A stretch of DNA of 64,000 bases from an uncultured Pseudomonas sp. GTDB lineage: Bacteria; Pseudomonadota; Gammaproteobacteria; Pseudomonadales; Pseudomonadaceae. Shown one piece after another: positions 41,501 through 51,820 of this stretch (within the stretch, counting starts at the first letter, position 1; each line of letters starts with the position of its first letter). The DNA lies in assembly GCF_943846705.1 (NCBI RefSeq), contig NZ_OX044366.1, positions 3,410,001 to 3,474,000 of the forward strand. The letters are read 5' to 3'. The position numbers and the translations under genes are program-made. The notes beneath the pieces are model-generated. The model had not been told where the DNA came from. It saw nothing but the letters and a program-made list of their open reading frames with translations, and ran no database searches.

Positions 41501-44500
41501 GCCAGCTGGCGTGCCGAGATCTGTGATGATGTCGTCGCCATCGCCGCCATGCACTTGGTCGGCTTCATTACCGCCATCCAGACGGTCGTTACCGGCACCA
41601 CCCCAGATAGTGTCAATGCCATTACCGCCGATAATTGTATCGTTGCCCGCTGTGCCACCAAGCACCACGTGCTCACCGCCGGTGAAACGCAAATAGCCGC
41701 CATCCGCCTTACCGTCACCATCCACATCGGCGCCGGGTGCAACACGAATAACCTTGGGATGGAGAATCTGCAGAATGGGATTCGACTCGATGGGGTCGGC
41801 ACCAATTTGCTTGCTGATATCCATTTCCAGAATCAGATCAGGCGTATGGAAAATCAGGCTCGGCAGGTGCGAGGAGCCCTCGTTGCCCAGGTCGGTGTTG
41901 CGCATGATCAACTTGGAGAAGGTATTCGCCTCCAACGCGTTAAGCATGTTGGTGCCCTGTACCCGGCTGAGGTAGTAGAAACGGTCGCCGTTCTGCAGGT
42001 TCTCCATCTGGTTTTCAAACACATAATTGAAGGTGGCGCCGAGCATGCCGCCAAACTCATTTTTGCGTTCAGCCAAACCACCGATCCAGAAGTCGACATC
42101 GTTGAGGCCGGAATTAGCCGCCGTCCACGCGCCGGTGCTGTTGAGGAAATCCATGCGATCAGCGGGCACCGTGCCACCCGGGCCGGCAACGCCAAAGACC
42201 AAGGTCATTGCCGCGTCGCGCTTACCCGCCAAGGTATCGGCACTGGTGATGCTGGAGTGGGTACCGTAGGCCGCAATGAAGTTGATGATGGATGCCGGGT
42301 TTTTTAGCTCCGGTGCCATCCCGGCCCAACTGGTGAAGGGCGCCAATTGGCTGTCGCCGGTGTTGGCATAAAACTGTGCGCGCGCCTCGTTAAAGCTCGG
42401 CATCCCGGTGTCGCGGGCACGGGCCATATTCAGCGTGGCCAGGTCGAGTGGCAGACCAAGCACGTTGTTACGCAGCGCACTGGTGACAAACTCGTCAATC
42501 TCGTTGCCCGCCTGGCGCGTCATGCCCCGCACAATAGCCCCAGCAGCGGCTTCCACACTCATGGCACCATCACCATCAAAGGCCAGCGGATTGAGGAAAG
42601 CGGCAATCAGGCCTATATCGTCCGACTGCATGTTGAAATCCAGACGATCAACCGTCTCGGTCAACATAGAGTGGCCAAAGCGATAAACCACATGGGCGAA
42701 CTCAGCCATGATGGCTGGGTCTATGTCGGCCGAGTTGGAAAATACGAAGGGGTTGATTGTCGGCTGTACGGCACGGGCAAACTCTTCGAAGACCAAGTGT
42801 TGGTACTGCATCTCGGTGACGAAGCGCCCGGCTTGGAACAGCCGTTCACCGTCCCAGTTAAGCGCGGCGATACCTGCCGGATCAGTCGGCACCTGATTCA
42901 AGTTAGTCAGGTCAGTCACCAGCCATTCGTTGATAAAGCTCAGGTCGGCGCTCTTGAGGATGGTTAGCTTGTAAGCCTCGACCAGGCGGTTGTGCTCGGA
43001 GTGGAAAATCGTGTGCACAGCCGTCAAACCGATGTTTTCGTTACCCCGCCCGTCACCGGTGATGAAGTGCCGATCCAGCAGTTCGTTGTCATAGGTGCCG
43101 GGCGCCTGAGGCAGGATCGGCATGTTATTCGGCCCAACGGGCAAGCTTGGGTCGAAATTTGGGTTGGGCATGGAGCCCACTACTGTGTCGGAATCCGCCA
43201 GCAACTCGGTAGGCGGGGTAGCCGGATTGCCATCCAAGTCGGCAAAGCCAGGGGCCGCTCCGTGTGCGATGTCGTCGAGGAAGGCATGATTAGTGCGAAT
43301 CGTATCGGGCGGCAGTAAAACACCGAGCCCGCCATTGGCAGCAGGGTCACCTTCGACCAAACCACTGACCGTAACGATTTGCACAAAGCCACTGGCACCG
43401 CGCAGAAACGCACCATAGGCATCGGTGGCCAGCAAAGGCACGTTGTGCACGTCCATATCCACCAACTGGATGCCCAGCATGGAGCTGGCCTGGGCTTTGA
43501 CCTCGCCCCAGTTGCCAGCACCATGTGCACCACTCAGCAAATGACCAGTGGCCATCGGCTTGCCGTCGACCATCACATATTCACGCAGGAAGACCTGATG
43601 CGACGGGTGTGAGGTATAGGTTTGGTTCTGGTCGACGAACGGCGTGGTGGTGTTGATGCTTTCATGAGTGGTGTCGTCGTCGTCACCCAGAATGCCATTA
43701 GGACCTGGGCCATTCACCTGAGTGGCACGTTTCAAGACCATGAAGTTGGTCTGACTGCCTTCCACATACAGCGGGTCGTCGGGCAGCAGCGGTACGAACA
43801 CCGTGCCGTTACCGCCTTTGGTCACCAGGTCCAAGCCGTGGTCAAAAAACTGACCAAACAAGGTCATCCAGCCATTGAAGGCTGGCGATAAGCCGATATC
43901 CGGAGATTGGTTTTCGATGCCGATGGTGCCGCTGTCCGACACGGTCAGGCCGGCATCCTCCATCTCCGCTCTCAATGCTGAAAAGGCCACTGCATGCACG
44001 GCCTTAGCATCGACTAATTGTTGCTGCGCTTCGGCTAAGAGAACAGGGTCACTGCCCGCCGCGATGATGCTCGCGTGCGCGGCTTGAATCAGCGCATTGG
44101 CGGTTTGTACCGGAACATTAAAGGTGGCGATGACAGTTGCCTCACCATAAGGATCGGCATGCCCGGCCAATTGCAGAGCCGCGGCCACGGCAGCCGGGTT
44201 ATTGGCGGTTTGATCGACAATTAAGTTACTGGCAATCCTCGGCTGTGAGTCGAAGACAAACCCGCTGGTTTGGGCATAAGACGTCGGCATCTGCGTCCCG
44301 AACTGGATGGGCGAGAGATCGGCATCGCGCAGGTTGGCCTCAACCAGGCGCGGCATGATGTTATCGGCAGCGCCTAAAGCTTGTTGCCCAGGTAGCAGGC
44401 TGTTCCAGGAGCCATCCACCGTGCGTAAGCCGTAAGGCAGCAAAGGGCTGCCAACCAGCTCTGGCAAGCCGACTACCGCTCCGGTCAACGGGTCGGTAGT

Positions 44501-44581
44501 CGCTTCGGAAATCTTTATTTGCTTGAGAATGAACTCAAGGTCCTGTTGTGTGACGGTGAAATCATATTGGCTGCTAGACAT
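38576..44581 (-). CDS. Secreted haem peroxidase with RTX calcium-binding repeats
   Basis: A 2001-residue secreted protein, the longest gene here. Residues about 200-960 form an animal-type haem peroxidase domain (PF03098 family): distal His in [13 protein letters not shown] near 525, proximal His in YRFGHSML near 635. RTX repeats (GGxGNDxL type) follow at about 980-1105, then two Ig/cadherin-like domains (about 1430-1630), and further RTX blocks at about 1630-1775 and 1834-1930. The C-terminus (...TIADFQLV), rich in small and hydrophobic residues, is a type I secretion signal; there is no N-terminal signal peptide. The adjacent divergent ABC/HlyD/TolC genes are its likely exporter. Similar proteins are called peroxicins; P. 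putida has one linked to plant-root life. Its substrate and target are unknown. Confidence 0.9.
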   Translation of the reverse strand: MSSSQYDFTVTQQDLEFILKQIKISEATTDPLTGAVVGLPELVGSPLLPYGLRTVDGSWNSLLPGQQALGAADNIMPRLVEANLRDADLSPIQFGTQMPTSYAQTSGFVFDSQPRIASNLIVDQTANNPAAVAAALQLAGHADPYGEATVIATFNVPVQTANALIQAAHASIIAAGSDPVLLAEAQQQLVDAKAVHAVAFSALRAEMEDAGLTVSDSGTIGIENQSPDIGLSPAFNGWMTLFGQFFDHGLDLVTKGGNGTVFVPLLPDDPLYVEGSQTNFMVLKRATQVNGPGPNGILGDDDDTTHESINTTTPFVDQNQTYTSHPSHQVFLREYVMVDGKPMATGHLLSGAHGAGNWGEVKAQASSMLGIQLVDMDVHNVPLLATDAYGAFLRGASGFVQIVTVSGLVEGDPAANGGLGVLLPPDTIRTNHAFLDDIAHGAAPGFADLDGNPATPPTELLADSDTVVGSMPNPNFDPSLPVGPNNMPILPQAPGTYDNELLDRHFITGDGRGNENIGLTAVHTIFHSEHNRLVEAYKLTILKSADLSFINEWLVTDLTNLNQVPTDPAGIAALNWDGERLFQAGRFVTEMQYQHLVFEEFARAVQPTINPFVFSNSADIDPAIMAEFAHVVYRFGHSMLTETVDRLDFNMQSDDIGLIAAFLNPLAFDGDGAMSVEAAAGAIVRGMTRQAGNEIDEFVTSALRNNVLGLPLDLATLNMARARDTGMPSFNEARAQFYANTGDSQLAPFTSWAGMAPELKNPASIINFIAAYGTHSSITSADTLAGKRDAAMTLVFGVAGPGGTVPADRMDFLNSTGAWTAANSGLNDVDFWIGGLAERKNEFGGMLGATFNYVFENQMENLQNGDRFYYLSRVQGTNMLNALEANTFSKLIMRNTDLGNEGSSHLPSLIFHTPDLILEMDISKQIGADPIESNPILQILHPKVIRVAPGADVDGDGKADGGYLRFTGGEHVVLGGTAGNDTIIGGNGIDTIWGGAGNDRLDGGNEADQVHGGDGDDIITDLGTPAGGADFLHGDAGNDVISSGMGNDLVFGGAGQDFIITGHDATEVFGGLDNDFILGGNDSDFLLGNEGDDWIEGGEGFDTLAGENSELFFNSPIIGHDVLNGQGNDTDYDGESGDDIMFQGPGIQRNNGMAGFDWAVHKGDPNGAFSDLGIPIFVNQQNLILRDRFDLVEGLSGWNFNDTLIGREVVTGAAGADGGGAAIFDANTPLESFSNALLQTSVDRINGFDQLVSHLITETFTWNGKAYTVVVMDEAAVVRDGNGIVTFVGDSPSDILLGGGGSDFLQGKAGNDILDGDAWLNVRISVLNAVPTAANPNPGQWFSVDSMNEIKLRMLSGEINPGQLQIVREILYSNSADDIDTAVFSGVFANFEVTENFDGSFQVVDTTGAEGSDWLRNIERVEFADHTMWLVDRPATGSVTISSLTPAEDQLLTVTDTISDPNGLLNATITYTWQADVNGVWTDVGNGPSFQPGDAEVGLTLRVVASFVDDGGYPGSITSDITAAVTNVNDAPTGLPLLSNDTPIVGQLLSASTLGLADADGLVGVTFAFQWQSGSGATFSDIAGANGETFTVTAAQSSQQIRVVVSYTDNRGTFESVTSAATALVASAVIIGTNASETLTGTEFDDQIFALGGNDVLIGLAGNDLLDGGAGSDILDGGLGADVMIGGTGNDTYIVDDVGDVVTELAGQGTDTVLTSLLSYVLDANVERLTFTGIGDFVGTGNALNNILTGGNGNDSLDGGAGADRMIGGFGDDSYFVDVANDIIIEGVGGGIDTVYSTSSSFNLRANVENLTHVGSNATVVNGNGLDNVIQGGVGNDTLNGAGGNDTLIGGDGNDTLNGGGGNDLLEGGMGNDTLLGGAGNDTLEGGAGDDFLNGGGGNDRMIGGEGNDIMDVSQGNDILVFGANFGNDTVIGFDANPVGGQDLLNIAYFNLTAATFNSRVSITDIGNDTLVSINGADGGTITLVGVTNATTVTIADFQLV

Positions 44582-44790
44582 GACGATTGCTCCAAATGAA
44601 GTAAACCCCCGTACTTTAAAAGACCCAAAAACCCCCTCGCCGCACGACTAACGCGCGCTTAAGCGATTAAGCAAACCTTCTAGTGCCTGGCTGCTAAGCC
44701 ATACCTACGCAATGCATAAGCCTGTGACTTAAGGCCACGCAGTCAACCCAGGCGGCCCGTGGAATCGGCGCGCAAGCAAGTAGTGACCTT

Positions 44791-44802
44791 GCGTTGCAAC
44801 GC
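44791..44802. promoter_or_regulatory. 12-bp perfect palindrome
   Basis: GCGTTGCAACGC is an uninterrupted palindrome 210 bp upstream of the peroxidase start. This is a possible operator; no regulator is assigned. Confidence 0.35.
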
Positions 44803-44859
44803 GAGTGGTGAGGAGACGCGACACTCTATCCATGATTATTTATGCCCTAAGCGCTATGA

Positions 44860-44912
44860 GTGGGTGTTGCCGCAAACGTAATTACCTCGCCGTTTGCTTC
44901 AGCAATACCCAC
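44860..44912. other. Long two-part hairpin in divergent intergenic region
   Basis: Outer arms GTGGGTGTTGC (44860-44870) and GCAATACCCAC (44902-44912) pair over 11 positions with one wobble. Inner arms GCAAACG (44872-44878) and CGTTTGC (44891-44897) pair perfectly. There is no T run on either side, so it is not a terminator. It could be part of an mRNA leader or a small RNA. Confidence 0.55.
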
Positions 44913-45224
44913 ACGCATAGTCAGACTTAAGTCGCACTACCGAGTACTGTCAAGATACCGTCTATCCGAACAATAAAATCCATTACAAATCATAAGCTAC
45001 TGCTGCAAATGAAAAAATACAAAGAAACCACTCAGCAGAAAGATAAGATCATTCCAACCAATACTTTGGCGAAAGCGTAAAACGCCATCTATACCTAGCT
45101 CACTAGCTGCGCTTCAAGCTGATGCCACACGCGGCGCTTGCAGGCGATGTCTACTGCTAGGTGAATACGTTTTATCGCCCTGCCTGCCCGGCACTTGTTG
45201 GCCTGCTGTATTGGAGACCTATAT

Positions 45225-46964
45225 ATGGACACGTTGCCGTCCCATCGCTCCGAATTAGCCGAAGTGTTGTTTCGCTTACGCCGCACCTTCTATGTACTGG
45301 CCGCCTTCAGTGGGGTGATCAACCTGCTGATGCTAACCCCAGCGGTTTACATGCTGCAGGTTTACGACCGCGCCCTGGTTAGCAGCAACGTCACCACTCT
45401 GCTCATGCTGACCGTATTGGTGTTGGGCCTTTACGTGCTGATGGCGTTGCTCGAGGTGGTACGTTCCAGCGTGTTGATTCGGGTCGGTAATCGGCTCGAC
45501 ATGATGCTCAACAGACGCGTTTTCACTGCCGCCTTTGAACGCAACCTCAGGCGCAGTGGCGGTAACCCCGCACAAGCCCTGCAAGACTTGGCGTTGGTCC
45601 GGCAATTTCTCACTGGCAATGGCTTGTTCGCGTTTTTCGATGCACCTTGGACGCCAATCTATCTGCTGGTGATTTATCTGGTACACCCGCTGCTCGGGCT
45701 TATCAGCTTGATTGGTTCACTGCTGCTGTTTGCCCTCGCCTACCTAACCGAAATATCCACCCGTAAACCTTTAGGTGAAGCCAACAAGGCCTCACTAATG
45801 TCCGGCAGTTTTGCCAACAACAACCTGCGCAACTCTGAAGTCATTGAAGCCATGGGCATGCTGCCGGCAATCCGCAAGCGCTGGTTCGGCAATCACTTGC
45901 GCATCCTCGAAATGCAAACCCTGGCCTCTGATCGAGCAGCCTATATAAATGGGGCCACGCGCTTTGTTCGCGTCGCCCTGCAATCTTTGATCCTCGGCGC
46001 TGGCGCATTACTGGCGATCAAAGGCGTGATCACCCCCGGGATGATGATCGCCTGCTCGATTTTATCCGGACGCGCCCTCGCCCCAGTCGAGCAAGTGATT
46101 GCCGCCTGGAAGCAAGTGCTCTCCAGTCGCAGTGCTTGGGAGCGACTCAATACTCTGTTGAATGATTTTCCTGCCCGCCCGATCTCAATGTCATTGCCCA
46201 AGCCAACTGGCCTGCTCAGCTTAAACGGGGTTTTTGCCAGCCCCCCCGGTTCTGGCAACGCCACCCTGCGCGGTGTAAGTTTTAACCTCATGCCTGGCGA
46301 GGCGCTCGGTGTGATCGGCCCCTCGGCCGCAGGCAAATCCACCCTCGCACGTTTACTGGTGGGCGTCTGGCCCGCCTATGCCGGCAAGGTTCGTCTGGAC
46401 GGCGCGGATATTTTCCTGTGGAACAAGGAGGAACTCGGCCCCTGGCTTGGCTACCTGCCTCAGGATGTCGAGTTGTTTGAAGGCAGCATCGCCGAAAACA
46501 TCGCACGCTTCGGCAGCATCGACAGCGAAGCTGTCATTCTCGCGGCCAAACAAGCCGGCGTGCACGACATGATCTTGCACCTGCCACAAGGCTATGACAC
46601 CTACCTCAGCGCTGATGGCGGCTCGCTCTCCGGCGGGCAGAAACAACGCATAGGTCTAGCTCGCGCGCTGTACGGCGACCCATCTCTGGTTGTCCTTGAT
46701 GAGCCCAACGCCAGCCTCGATGACGTCGGCGAAGCGGCTCTGGTGCTGGCGTTACAAGACCTCAAGCGCCGAGGCAAAACCCTGGTACTGATTTCCCATC
46801 GCCCCACCGTACTGAACATCGTGGACAAGCTTTTGATGCTCCACGAGGGTGCAGTGCAGGTATTCGGCAGCCGCGACGAAGTCTTCGCCAGCCTGCGTCA
46901 AGCCAACGTGGCGCATAACCAGGGCAACGCACCTACCCTGGCCTCCGTCAAGAGCAAGGAGTGA
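45225..46964 (+). CDS. Type I secretion ABC transporter (PrtD/AprD-like)
   Basis: A 579-residue inner-membrane ABC protein energising type I secretion. The membrane domain (about residues 20-310) contains LMLTPAVYMLQVYDRAL, a PrtD-family mark. The ATPase has Walker A GPSAAGKST near 365, signature LSGGQKQR near 474 and Walker B LVVLDEPNASLD near 496. There is no N-terminal C39 peptidase domain, so the substrate is exported without cleavage, fitting RTX proteins with C-terminal signals. The start is ATG 45225 with GGAG upstream. It leads a tightly spaced three-gene operon and diverges from the peroxidase gene. Confidence 0.92.
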   Translation: MDTLPSHRSELAEVLFRLRRTFYVLAAFSGVINLLMLTPAVYMLQVYDRALVSSNVTTLLMLTVLVLGLYVLMALLEVVRSSVLIRVGNRLDMMLNRRVFTAAFERNLRRSGGNPAQALQDLALVRQFLTGNGLFAFFDAPWTPIYLLVIYLVHPLLGLISLIGSLLLFALAYLTEISTRKPLGEANKASLMSGSFANNNLRNSEVIEAMGMLPAIRKRWFGNHLRILEMQTLASDRAAYINGATRFVRVALQSLILGAGALLAIKGVITPGMMIACSILSGRALAPVEQVIAAWKQVLSSRSAWERLNTLLNDFPARPISMSLPKPTGLLSLNGVFASPPGSGNATLRGVSFNLMPGEALGVIGPSAAGKSTLARLLVGVWPAYAGKVRLDGADIFLWNKEELGPWLGYLPQDVELFEGSIAENIARFGSIDSEAVILAAKQAGVHDMILHLPQGYDTYLSADGGSLSGGQKQRIGLARALYGDPSLVVLDEPNASLDDVGEAALVLALQDLKRRGKTLVLISHRPTVLNIVDKLLMLHEGAVQVFGSRDEVFASLRQANVAHNQGNAPTLASVKSKE

Positions 46965-46969
46965 GGTCC

Positions 46970-48316
46970 ATGTCCAATCTCGACTACGAGCACAAGGGTC
47001 TGATCCTGGCCAACCCTGAGCAGGTGATCGACATCGACGACCATCGACCTAGTCGCTGGGGCCTGTGGTTGGTTTTGGCCGGCTTTGGTGGGTTTCTGCT
47101 ATGGGCTAGCCTGGCCCCTCTGGATGCGGGCGTGGTGGCCACTGCCACAGTCAACGTGACCGATGCCCGCAAAACCATCCAACACCTCACCGGCGGATCG
47201 GTACGGGCCATTCTGGTGCGTGAAGGCGACCAGGTTAAAAAAGGCCAAGCGCTGATTGAGCTCGACTCCACCCGCGCCATCGCTGAGCAAGGCGTGGTCA
47301 GCGCGCAATACATTGTGGTGCGCACCGTCGAAAACCGCCTGCAGGCCGAGCGTGACGGTGCTCGCGAGGTCAGTTTTGATACACAACTGCTTAGCCAATT
47401 CGCCAACGACCCGCGCCTGGCGTCGGCCATGAGCCTGCAACAACGGCTCTTCAACACCCGCCGTGCGGCACTGCTTGGCGAAGCCAGTATTTTGCGTGAA
47501 AACATCCTCGGTGCCGAAGAGCAACTCAAAGGCCTGCGGCAGATTCAAGGCTCGCGCAGTGCACAGGTAAATTTTCTCAAGCAGGAAATGGTGGGCGTTC
47601 GTAGCTTGGCGGCGGAAGGCTACGTGACGCGTAATCGCTTGCTCGAACTGGAGCGCAACGGTGCCGATCTAAATGCCGCACTCTCGCAAAACATTGCCGA
47701 CATCGGCCGCACTCGTAACCAGATTGCCGAACTTAAGCTGCGTATTTTGCAACTTGAGCAGGACTATCAGAAAGAGGTGCAGTCGCAACTCAGCGACACC
47801 CAGAAAGAAGCCACTGCCCTGGCTGACCGTCTACGCGTACTCGATTATGAAGTGACCAATACGGTTATCCGCTCGCCAATAGACGGCATCATATTGGCTC
47901 TCAATGTCTCAACCGTAGGCGGCGTGATCCAGGCCGGCTCAACCATTATGGATGTGGTGCCCGCCGGCGAGCCGCTGCAAGTGGACGCCATGATTCCCGT
48001 GCAAGCGATCGACAAAATGATCCCAGGCTTGCCGGTGGACATCACCTTCCCCGCCTTCAACCACGCCCAAACACCCAGCATCCCCGGACGCGTAATGACC
48101 ATTTCGGCTGACCGGTTGATCGACGAAACCAACAAACAACCTTACTACCTGGCTCAGGTCGAGGTGACGAGTTCCGGCATGGATAAGCTCGGCAACAGCA
48201 TGATTCGCCCGGGCATGCCGGCCACCGTCACCATCAAGACCGGCGAACGTAACCTAATGAGCTACCTGATGAAACCGATGTTTGACCGCATTGATGGCGC
48301 TTTCAAGGAGCAATGA
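46970..48316 (+). CDS. Type I secretion membrane fusion protein (HlyD/PrtE family)
   Basis: A 448-residue periplasmic adaptor linking the ABC transporter to TolC. A short cytoplasmic N-terminus precedes one membrane segment at about residues 28-48 (GLWLVLAGFGGFLLWASLAP). Then come a lipoyl/barrel half (TGGSVRAILVREGDQVKKGQ), long coiled-coil hairpin helices (about 100-285) and a C-terminal beta-barrel (RPGMPATVTIKTGERN). ATG 46970 is the better start, with AGGAG 8 bases upstream; a GTG three codons earlier sits inside that site. It is 5 bp after the ATPase stop. Confidence 0.9.
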   Translation: MSNLDYEHKGLILANPEQVIDIDDHRPSRWGLWLVLAGFGGFLLWASLAPLDAGVVATATVNVTDARKTIQHLTGGSVRAILVREGDQVKKGQALIELDSTRAIAEQGVVSAQYIVVRTVENRLQAERDGAREVSFDTQLLSQFANDPRLASAMSLQQRLFNTRRAALLGEASILRENILGAEEQLKGLRQIQGSRSAQVNFLKQEMVGVRSLAAEGYVTRNRLLELERNGADLNAALSQNIADIGRTRNQIAELKLRILQLEQDYQKEVQSQLSDTQKEATALADRLRVLDYEVTNTVIRSPIDGIILALNVSTVGGVIQAGSTIMDVVPAGEPLQVDAMIPVQAIDKMIPGLPVDITFPAFNHAQTPSIPGRVMTISADRLIDETNKQPYYLAQVEVTSSGMDKLGNSMIRPGMPATVTIKTGERNLMSYLMKPMFDRIDGAFKEQ

Positions 48317-48317
48317 C

Positions 48318-49658
48318 ATGACCGCTCGACTACTCCTGTGTCTCGCTGGACTCATTAGCCTGCCTGCCGCAGCGCTGGACTTGCAGGAGGCTTGGGCAAT
48401 CACCCAACTGCAAGGACCAACCTACCGCGCCGCAGCCTATGAGCGTGACGCTGGCATGGAAAATCGCGCCCTCGGACGTGCTGGCCTGTTACCGCGGATC
48501 AATGCCAGCGCCAGCAAAAACCGTATCAATGGTACTCAGGAACAGGACAATATGTTTGGCAGGTCAGTGAGCAATGACCTCGATTACGACTCGCAAAATC
48601 TCGCCGTGCAGTTGCGTCAGCCGTTGTTCAACAAACAAAAAATGGCCGAATACCGCCAGGGTAAATACCGCGCCGACTACAGCGAGGCGGTGTTCGACGC
48701 CAAGACGCAGAATGTAGCGGTGAGGCTGGCCAATCGATACTTTGACGTTTTGCTGGCGCGTGAAACCATTGATCTGGCGAATGCCAAACTCAAGGCTTTC
48801 GAGCAACAAGTCAGCGCCTCACAACGGCGTTTCGATCTGGGCGATGGCACCATCACCGATGTCGATCAAGCCACTGCGCGCCGCGATTTGGCCAAGGCCG
48901 AACTGATTGAGGCGCAGGACCGTCTGGTCGTTGCCCTGCGCCTGCTGCAAGAGATGATCGGTGAGGAGCCACGGCAAGTCGCCACTCTGCAGGAGCGTTT
49001 TACAATGCCACTGCTGCACCCCGGTAATTTACAGGCTTGGCTGGATAAAGCGCGGACCCATAACCCTGTGCTCAAAGCGCGGGATTTCAACCAGAGCGTA
49101 GCGGATGAAGAAGTTAATCGGGCCAAAGGCGGTCACTGGCCAACCCTCGATTTAGTGCTGGGCTACACCGACAATGAGAGCGAGTCACTGTCCACCATAA
49201 ACCAACAAAACAGATACGCATCAGCCGGGCTGGAGTTCAACATGCCGCTGTATGCCGGTGGTGGTGTGAGTGCCCGAGTGCGCCAAGCCGTGGCCAGCCG
49301 AGAGCAGGCAAGCGAGGAAGGGAATGCCGCACGCGAGGAAGTCTTCTCCTCGATAACCCGCGAGTTCAGGGGGGTGCAAAGCGGTCAGGCTCGCATCAAA
49401 GCCCTGGAAACGGCCGTGGTCTCAAGCAACCGCGCCCAAGACTCAGCTAAGAAGGGCTTTCTTGCCGGCTCCAGCACCAACGTCGACATTCTCAACGCCG
49501 AAGAGCAGGTGTTTATCGCCCGACGTGACTTGCTTGAAGCGAAATTGCGTTATCTGCTGGCACGCCTGCAATTGGCCGCGGCGGTTGGCCTACTCGGCGA
49601 GGACGATATTCTCCAAGCCAACGCCTACCTTGGCCCTGAACTGACGATGAGTTTCTAA
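48318..49658 (+). CDS. Type I secretion outer-membrane protein (TolC family)
   Basis: A 446-residue TolC-family outer-membrane channel completing the exporter. The signal peptide spans about residues 1-20 (LLLCLAGLISLPAAA/LDLQ). The rest shows the two-fold helical repeat of the family, with DLGDGTITDVDQA near 177-189 and GSSTNVDILNAEEQVF near 385, the paired TolC motifs. The start ATG 48318 follows AAGGAGCA. It begins two bases after the HlyD stop, so all three export genes are almost certainly co-transcribed. Confidence 0.9.
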   Translation: MTARLLLCLAGLISLPAAALDLQEAWAITQLQGPTYRAAAYERDAGMENRALGRAGLLPRINASASKNRINGTQEQDNMFGRSVSNDLDYDSQNLAVQLRQPLFNKQKMAEYRQGKYRADYSEAVFDAKTQNVAVRLANRYFDVLLARETIDLANAKLKAFEQQVSASQRRFDLGDGTITDVDQATARRDLAKAELIEAQDRLVVALRLLQEMIGEEPRQVATLQERFTMPLLHPGNLQAWLDKARTHNPVLKARDFNQSVADEEVNRAKGGHWPTLDLVLGYTDNESESLSTINQQNRYASAGLEFNMPLYAGGGVSARVRQAVASREQASEEGNAAREEVFSSITREFRGVQSGQARIKALETAVVSSNRAQDSAKKGFLAGSSTNVDILNAEEQVFIARRDLLEAKLRYLLARLQLAAAVGLLGEDDILQANAYLGPELTMSF

Positions 49659-49666
49659 GCACGTAT

Positions 49667-50191
49667 TCAGCGCCAATGGCGCTGCTGCACCTTCTGGCTG
49701 CGGCCAACGCCGAGCAGCATACCAATCAGCAGCGCCAGGCTTTCCAGCAACCAGGCCAGCAGCATGGCGCAGGCAATGCCCCAGGCAATCGCCTCGGGTG
49801 CCAACAGCACTTGATAACGGTAGGCGCTGAAGGTTTCTTCCATGAGCTCATGGTCTGCGGCTGTGGCCAGGTGCAAGACCTGAGCGTACCAAGGGCCTTG
49901 CATGGCCTTGGCTTCACGCTGCAAAAATGCCGTACGCTCGACCAAGCTGCCAAGGCTCTGTGCATCGCTGCGCATTACCGGGTCAGGGCTGGCCTGGTAA
50001 TGGCCGACCAACGCGACCAAGTCACCTTTAAAAAAGCGCTGTGCGGTTTGCCGAAAACCTTTGAGGCCCTGCTCGGCTTCAATGCGATGGGCTTCGACTC
50101 GCTTGCTGTAGTCATCGATAAAGCCCGGCACTTGCACCCCGACCAGCAACCCCAGGGCAAACAAGGCTAACCGCAGATAGCTTCTGAACAT
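49667..50191 (-). CDS. DUF2937 family membrane protein
   Basis: A 174-residue protein with an N-terminal hydrophobic segment (residues about 5-20), a helical middle region (about 25-130) and a C-terminal membrane segment (about 137-160), ending in a basic tail. I recognise it as DUF2937, a family of unknown function widespread in Pseudomonas. The start ATG 50191 has GGGAG 3-7 bases upstream. Its 3' end lies 9 bp from the convergent TolC gene stop, and a CAGCGCC/GGCGCTG hairpin falls within its last codons (49668-49684), possibly slowing transcription from either side. Confidence 0.72.
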   Translation of the reverse strand: MFRSYLRLALFALGLLVGVQVPGFIDDYSKRVEAHRIEAEQGLKGFRQTAQRFFKGDLVALVGHYQASPDPVMRSDAQSLGSLVERTAFLQREAKAMQGPWYAQVLHLATAADHELMEETFSAYRYQVLLAPEAIAWGIACAMLLAWLLESLALLIGMLLGVGRSQKVQQRHWR

Positions 50192-50210
50192 GACTCCCTC
50201 CCCCTCTAAA

Positions 50211-50999
50211 TCAACGCTGCAGCGAATCAGCCAAACCCTGCGCCACACATTCACCGCCGCGCCATAAACGCCACTCACCCGGCTGGTACAGCGTCCAGTT
50301 TTCGTTGTCGGTCAACGGCTCGGTGGCCAGTACCGTGACCACATCATTGGGCGTGGTTTCGGCCTGGAAATCCACCTGCACGTCGGCATCTTTTAAATGC
50401 GCCGGGCCAAACGGTGCACGCCGGGTGATGTGCGCCAACTTGCTCGAACAGAAGCTGAACAACCACTCGCCATCACTGAGCAGGCAGTTGAACACACCGA
50501 GTTGCCGGTAACCGGCACAGGCACTGACTAGGGTCGGCAGCAACGCAGCCATGGCTACCGGCTCAGCGTATGCATGGCGCAAACGATTGAGCAGATCACA
50601 GAACGCCGCTTCGCTGTCGGTATCACCAATCGGCCGGTAGTTATCCAAGCGCGGGGCAAAATTTGCCAACTGGCCATTATGCGCAAAGCACCAATTGCGC
50701 CCCCACATTTCGCGCACGAACGGGTGGGTATTGGCCAGGCACACCCGGCCAACATTGGCCTGACGGATATGGCCGATGACCACTTCGCTCTTGATTGGGT
50801 AACGCTGCACCAACTGCGCCACTTCCGACTCGCTACTCGCCCGCGGGTCCTGGAACAAACGCAGACCACGGCCCTCGTAGAAGCCAATCCCCCAGCCGTC
50901 ACGATGCGGGCCAGTGCGCCCGCCACGCTGCATCAAACCGGTAAAACTGAAGACGATGTCGGTCGGCACATTAGCGCTCATGCCCAGCAATTCACACAT
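50211..50999 (-). CDS. Class II glutamine amidotransferase (YafJ-like)
   Basis: A 262-residue protein of the N-terminal-nucleophile glutamine amidotransferase fold. Cys2 (MCELLGMS) becomes the N-terminal nucleophile after Met removal. GPHRDGWGIGFYEG near residues 30-43 and AHNGQLANF near residue 110 form the glutamine pocket with the oxyanion residues NG. The length and sequence match YafJ-type stand-alone domains, whose ammonia acceptor is unknown; EgtC of ergothioneine synthesis is the related characterised branch. It is 19 bp upstream of the DUF2937 gene on the same strand, so probably in one unit. Confidence 0.9.
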   Translation of the reverse strand: MCELLGMSANVPTDIVFSFTGLMQRGGRTGPHRDGWGIGFYEGRGLRLFQDPRASSESEVAQLVQRYPIKSEVVIGHIRQANVGRVCLANTHPFVREMWGRNWCFAHNGQLANFAPRLDNYRPIGDTDSEAAFCDLLNRLRHAYAEPVAMAALLPTLVSACAGYRQLGVFNCLLSDGEWLFSFCSSKLAHITRRAPFGPAHLKDADVQVDFQAETTPNDVVTVLATEPLTDNENWTLYQPGEWRLWRGGECVAQGLADSLQR

Positions 51000-51193
51000 G
51001 GCGTAACGCCTCGCGCAGTTGTTCCGCTTCTACTAGCAATCCGGCCTCCAGGCGCTTAGGCCGCAGGGTAAAAACGCGTCAGGACGCACCACAGCACCTG
51101 CATCAGATATCGCGATGCCGTGGGCGTTGCCAATCCAGGGTTTTGCCTTCACAGGCGGCACGTACTTACTGCTCGCGCAGGTAGCACAGCGTC

Positions 51194-51667
51194 TTACAGA
51201 CGCGGTTCTAACCGAAAACGGCGCTCGCCACGCGCATCTACGCGGGTGTCGCCAGAGTCTTCAGCATCGTGCGCCATCATTTCGCGCAGGGTAGGCTCAT
51301 CATCGGCAATCGGTGCAGGGCCTTTGCGCCCCTGCCACCAGCGTTCTACGGGCCAACGAATGGCCACAAACAGCGCATACAGCACAAACAGGATCAAGCC
51401 GTACATGCTCAGATCAGCCGCGGCGCGCCAGGCGTTGTTGCCTACATCCAACAGCAGGTCCATGGCGGTAATAGCAATCGCCGGGGCGAACTGCTCTTTG
51501 CCAGGGTCCACGATGGTCGGGCTGAACAACAGCACCACGACCAGCACGCGCAGCGGCTCACGCACGTAACGCCACATCCAGCTGGTCAAACGAAACCACA
51601 CCAACAGACAGCCAAGCGCTGCCACTAGGTAGGCCCCCCAGGCAAGCAGGTAGTCGTTTTCAGTCAT
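51194..51667 (-). CDS. Small predicted inner-membrane protein
   Basis: A 157-residue protein with three hydrophobic segments (about residues 8-26, 36-52 and 85-104) and an acidic, Asp/Glu/Arg-rich cytoplasmic tail from about 115 (PIADDEPTLREMM). I cannot name a family with confidence; homologues in Pseudomonas are sometimes labelled MFS transporters, which the length does not support. Two starts are possible, ATG 51667 or ATG 51688; neither has a clear ribosome site, and I chose the first because the hydrophobic segment follows it directly. It diverges from ptrB. Confidence 0.62.
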   Translation of the reverse strand: MTENDYLLAWGAYLVAALGCLLVWFRLTSWMWRYVREPLRVLVVVLLFSPTIVDPGKEQFAPAIAITAMDLLLDVGNNAWRAAADLSMYGLILFVLYALFVAIRWPVERWWQGRKGPAPIADDEPTLREMMAHDAEDSGDTRVDARGERRFRLEPRL

Positions 51668-51820
51668 AACACGCAAATTCTCTGGCATTAAGGGCTCGGC
51701 CGGCGAGTCGACACATGAGCGTGTACATTTCAGCAGCCGACGGGCGAAGTGGCGCTTATGATAACGGCTTTTGCCTGCTGCGGCGTCCTACTGTCCGCTC
51801 TCAGCTCCAGGAGTTGTTTC

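Larger units (their letters stand above)
44582..45224. other. 643-bp divergent intergenic region, RTX peroxidase/type I secretion
   Basis: No protein gene is visible. The region is more AT-rich than its neighbours from about 44930 to 45065, the probable promoter region. It contains a 12-bp palindrome (44791-44802) and a long two-part hairpin (44860-44912). The left end should be the 5' leader of the peroxidase mRNA. GGAGACC at 45213-45219 is the ribosome site for the secretion ATPase. Confidence 0.6.

Noticed and set aside
38772..43891. Several plus-strand open frames (including 81-315 residues) across the RTX peroxidase
   Set aside because: They are complementary to the peroxidase gene; Pro/Ser-rich or irregular sequences mirror its Gly/Asp-rich repeats.
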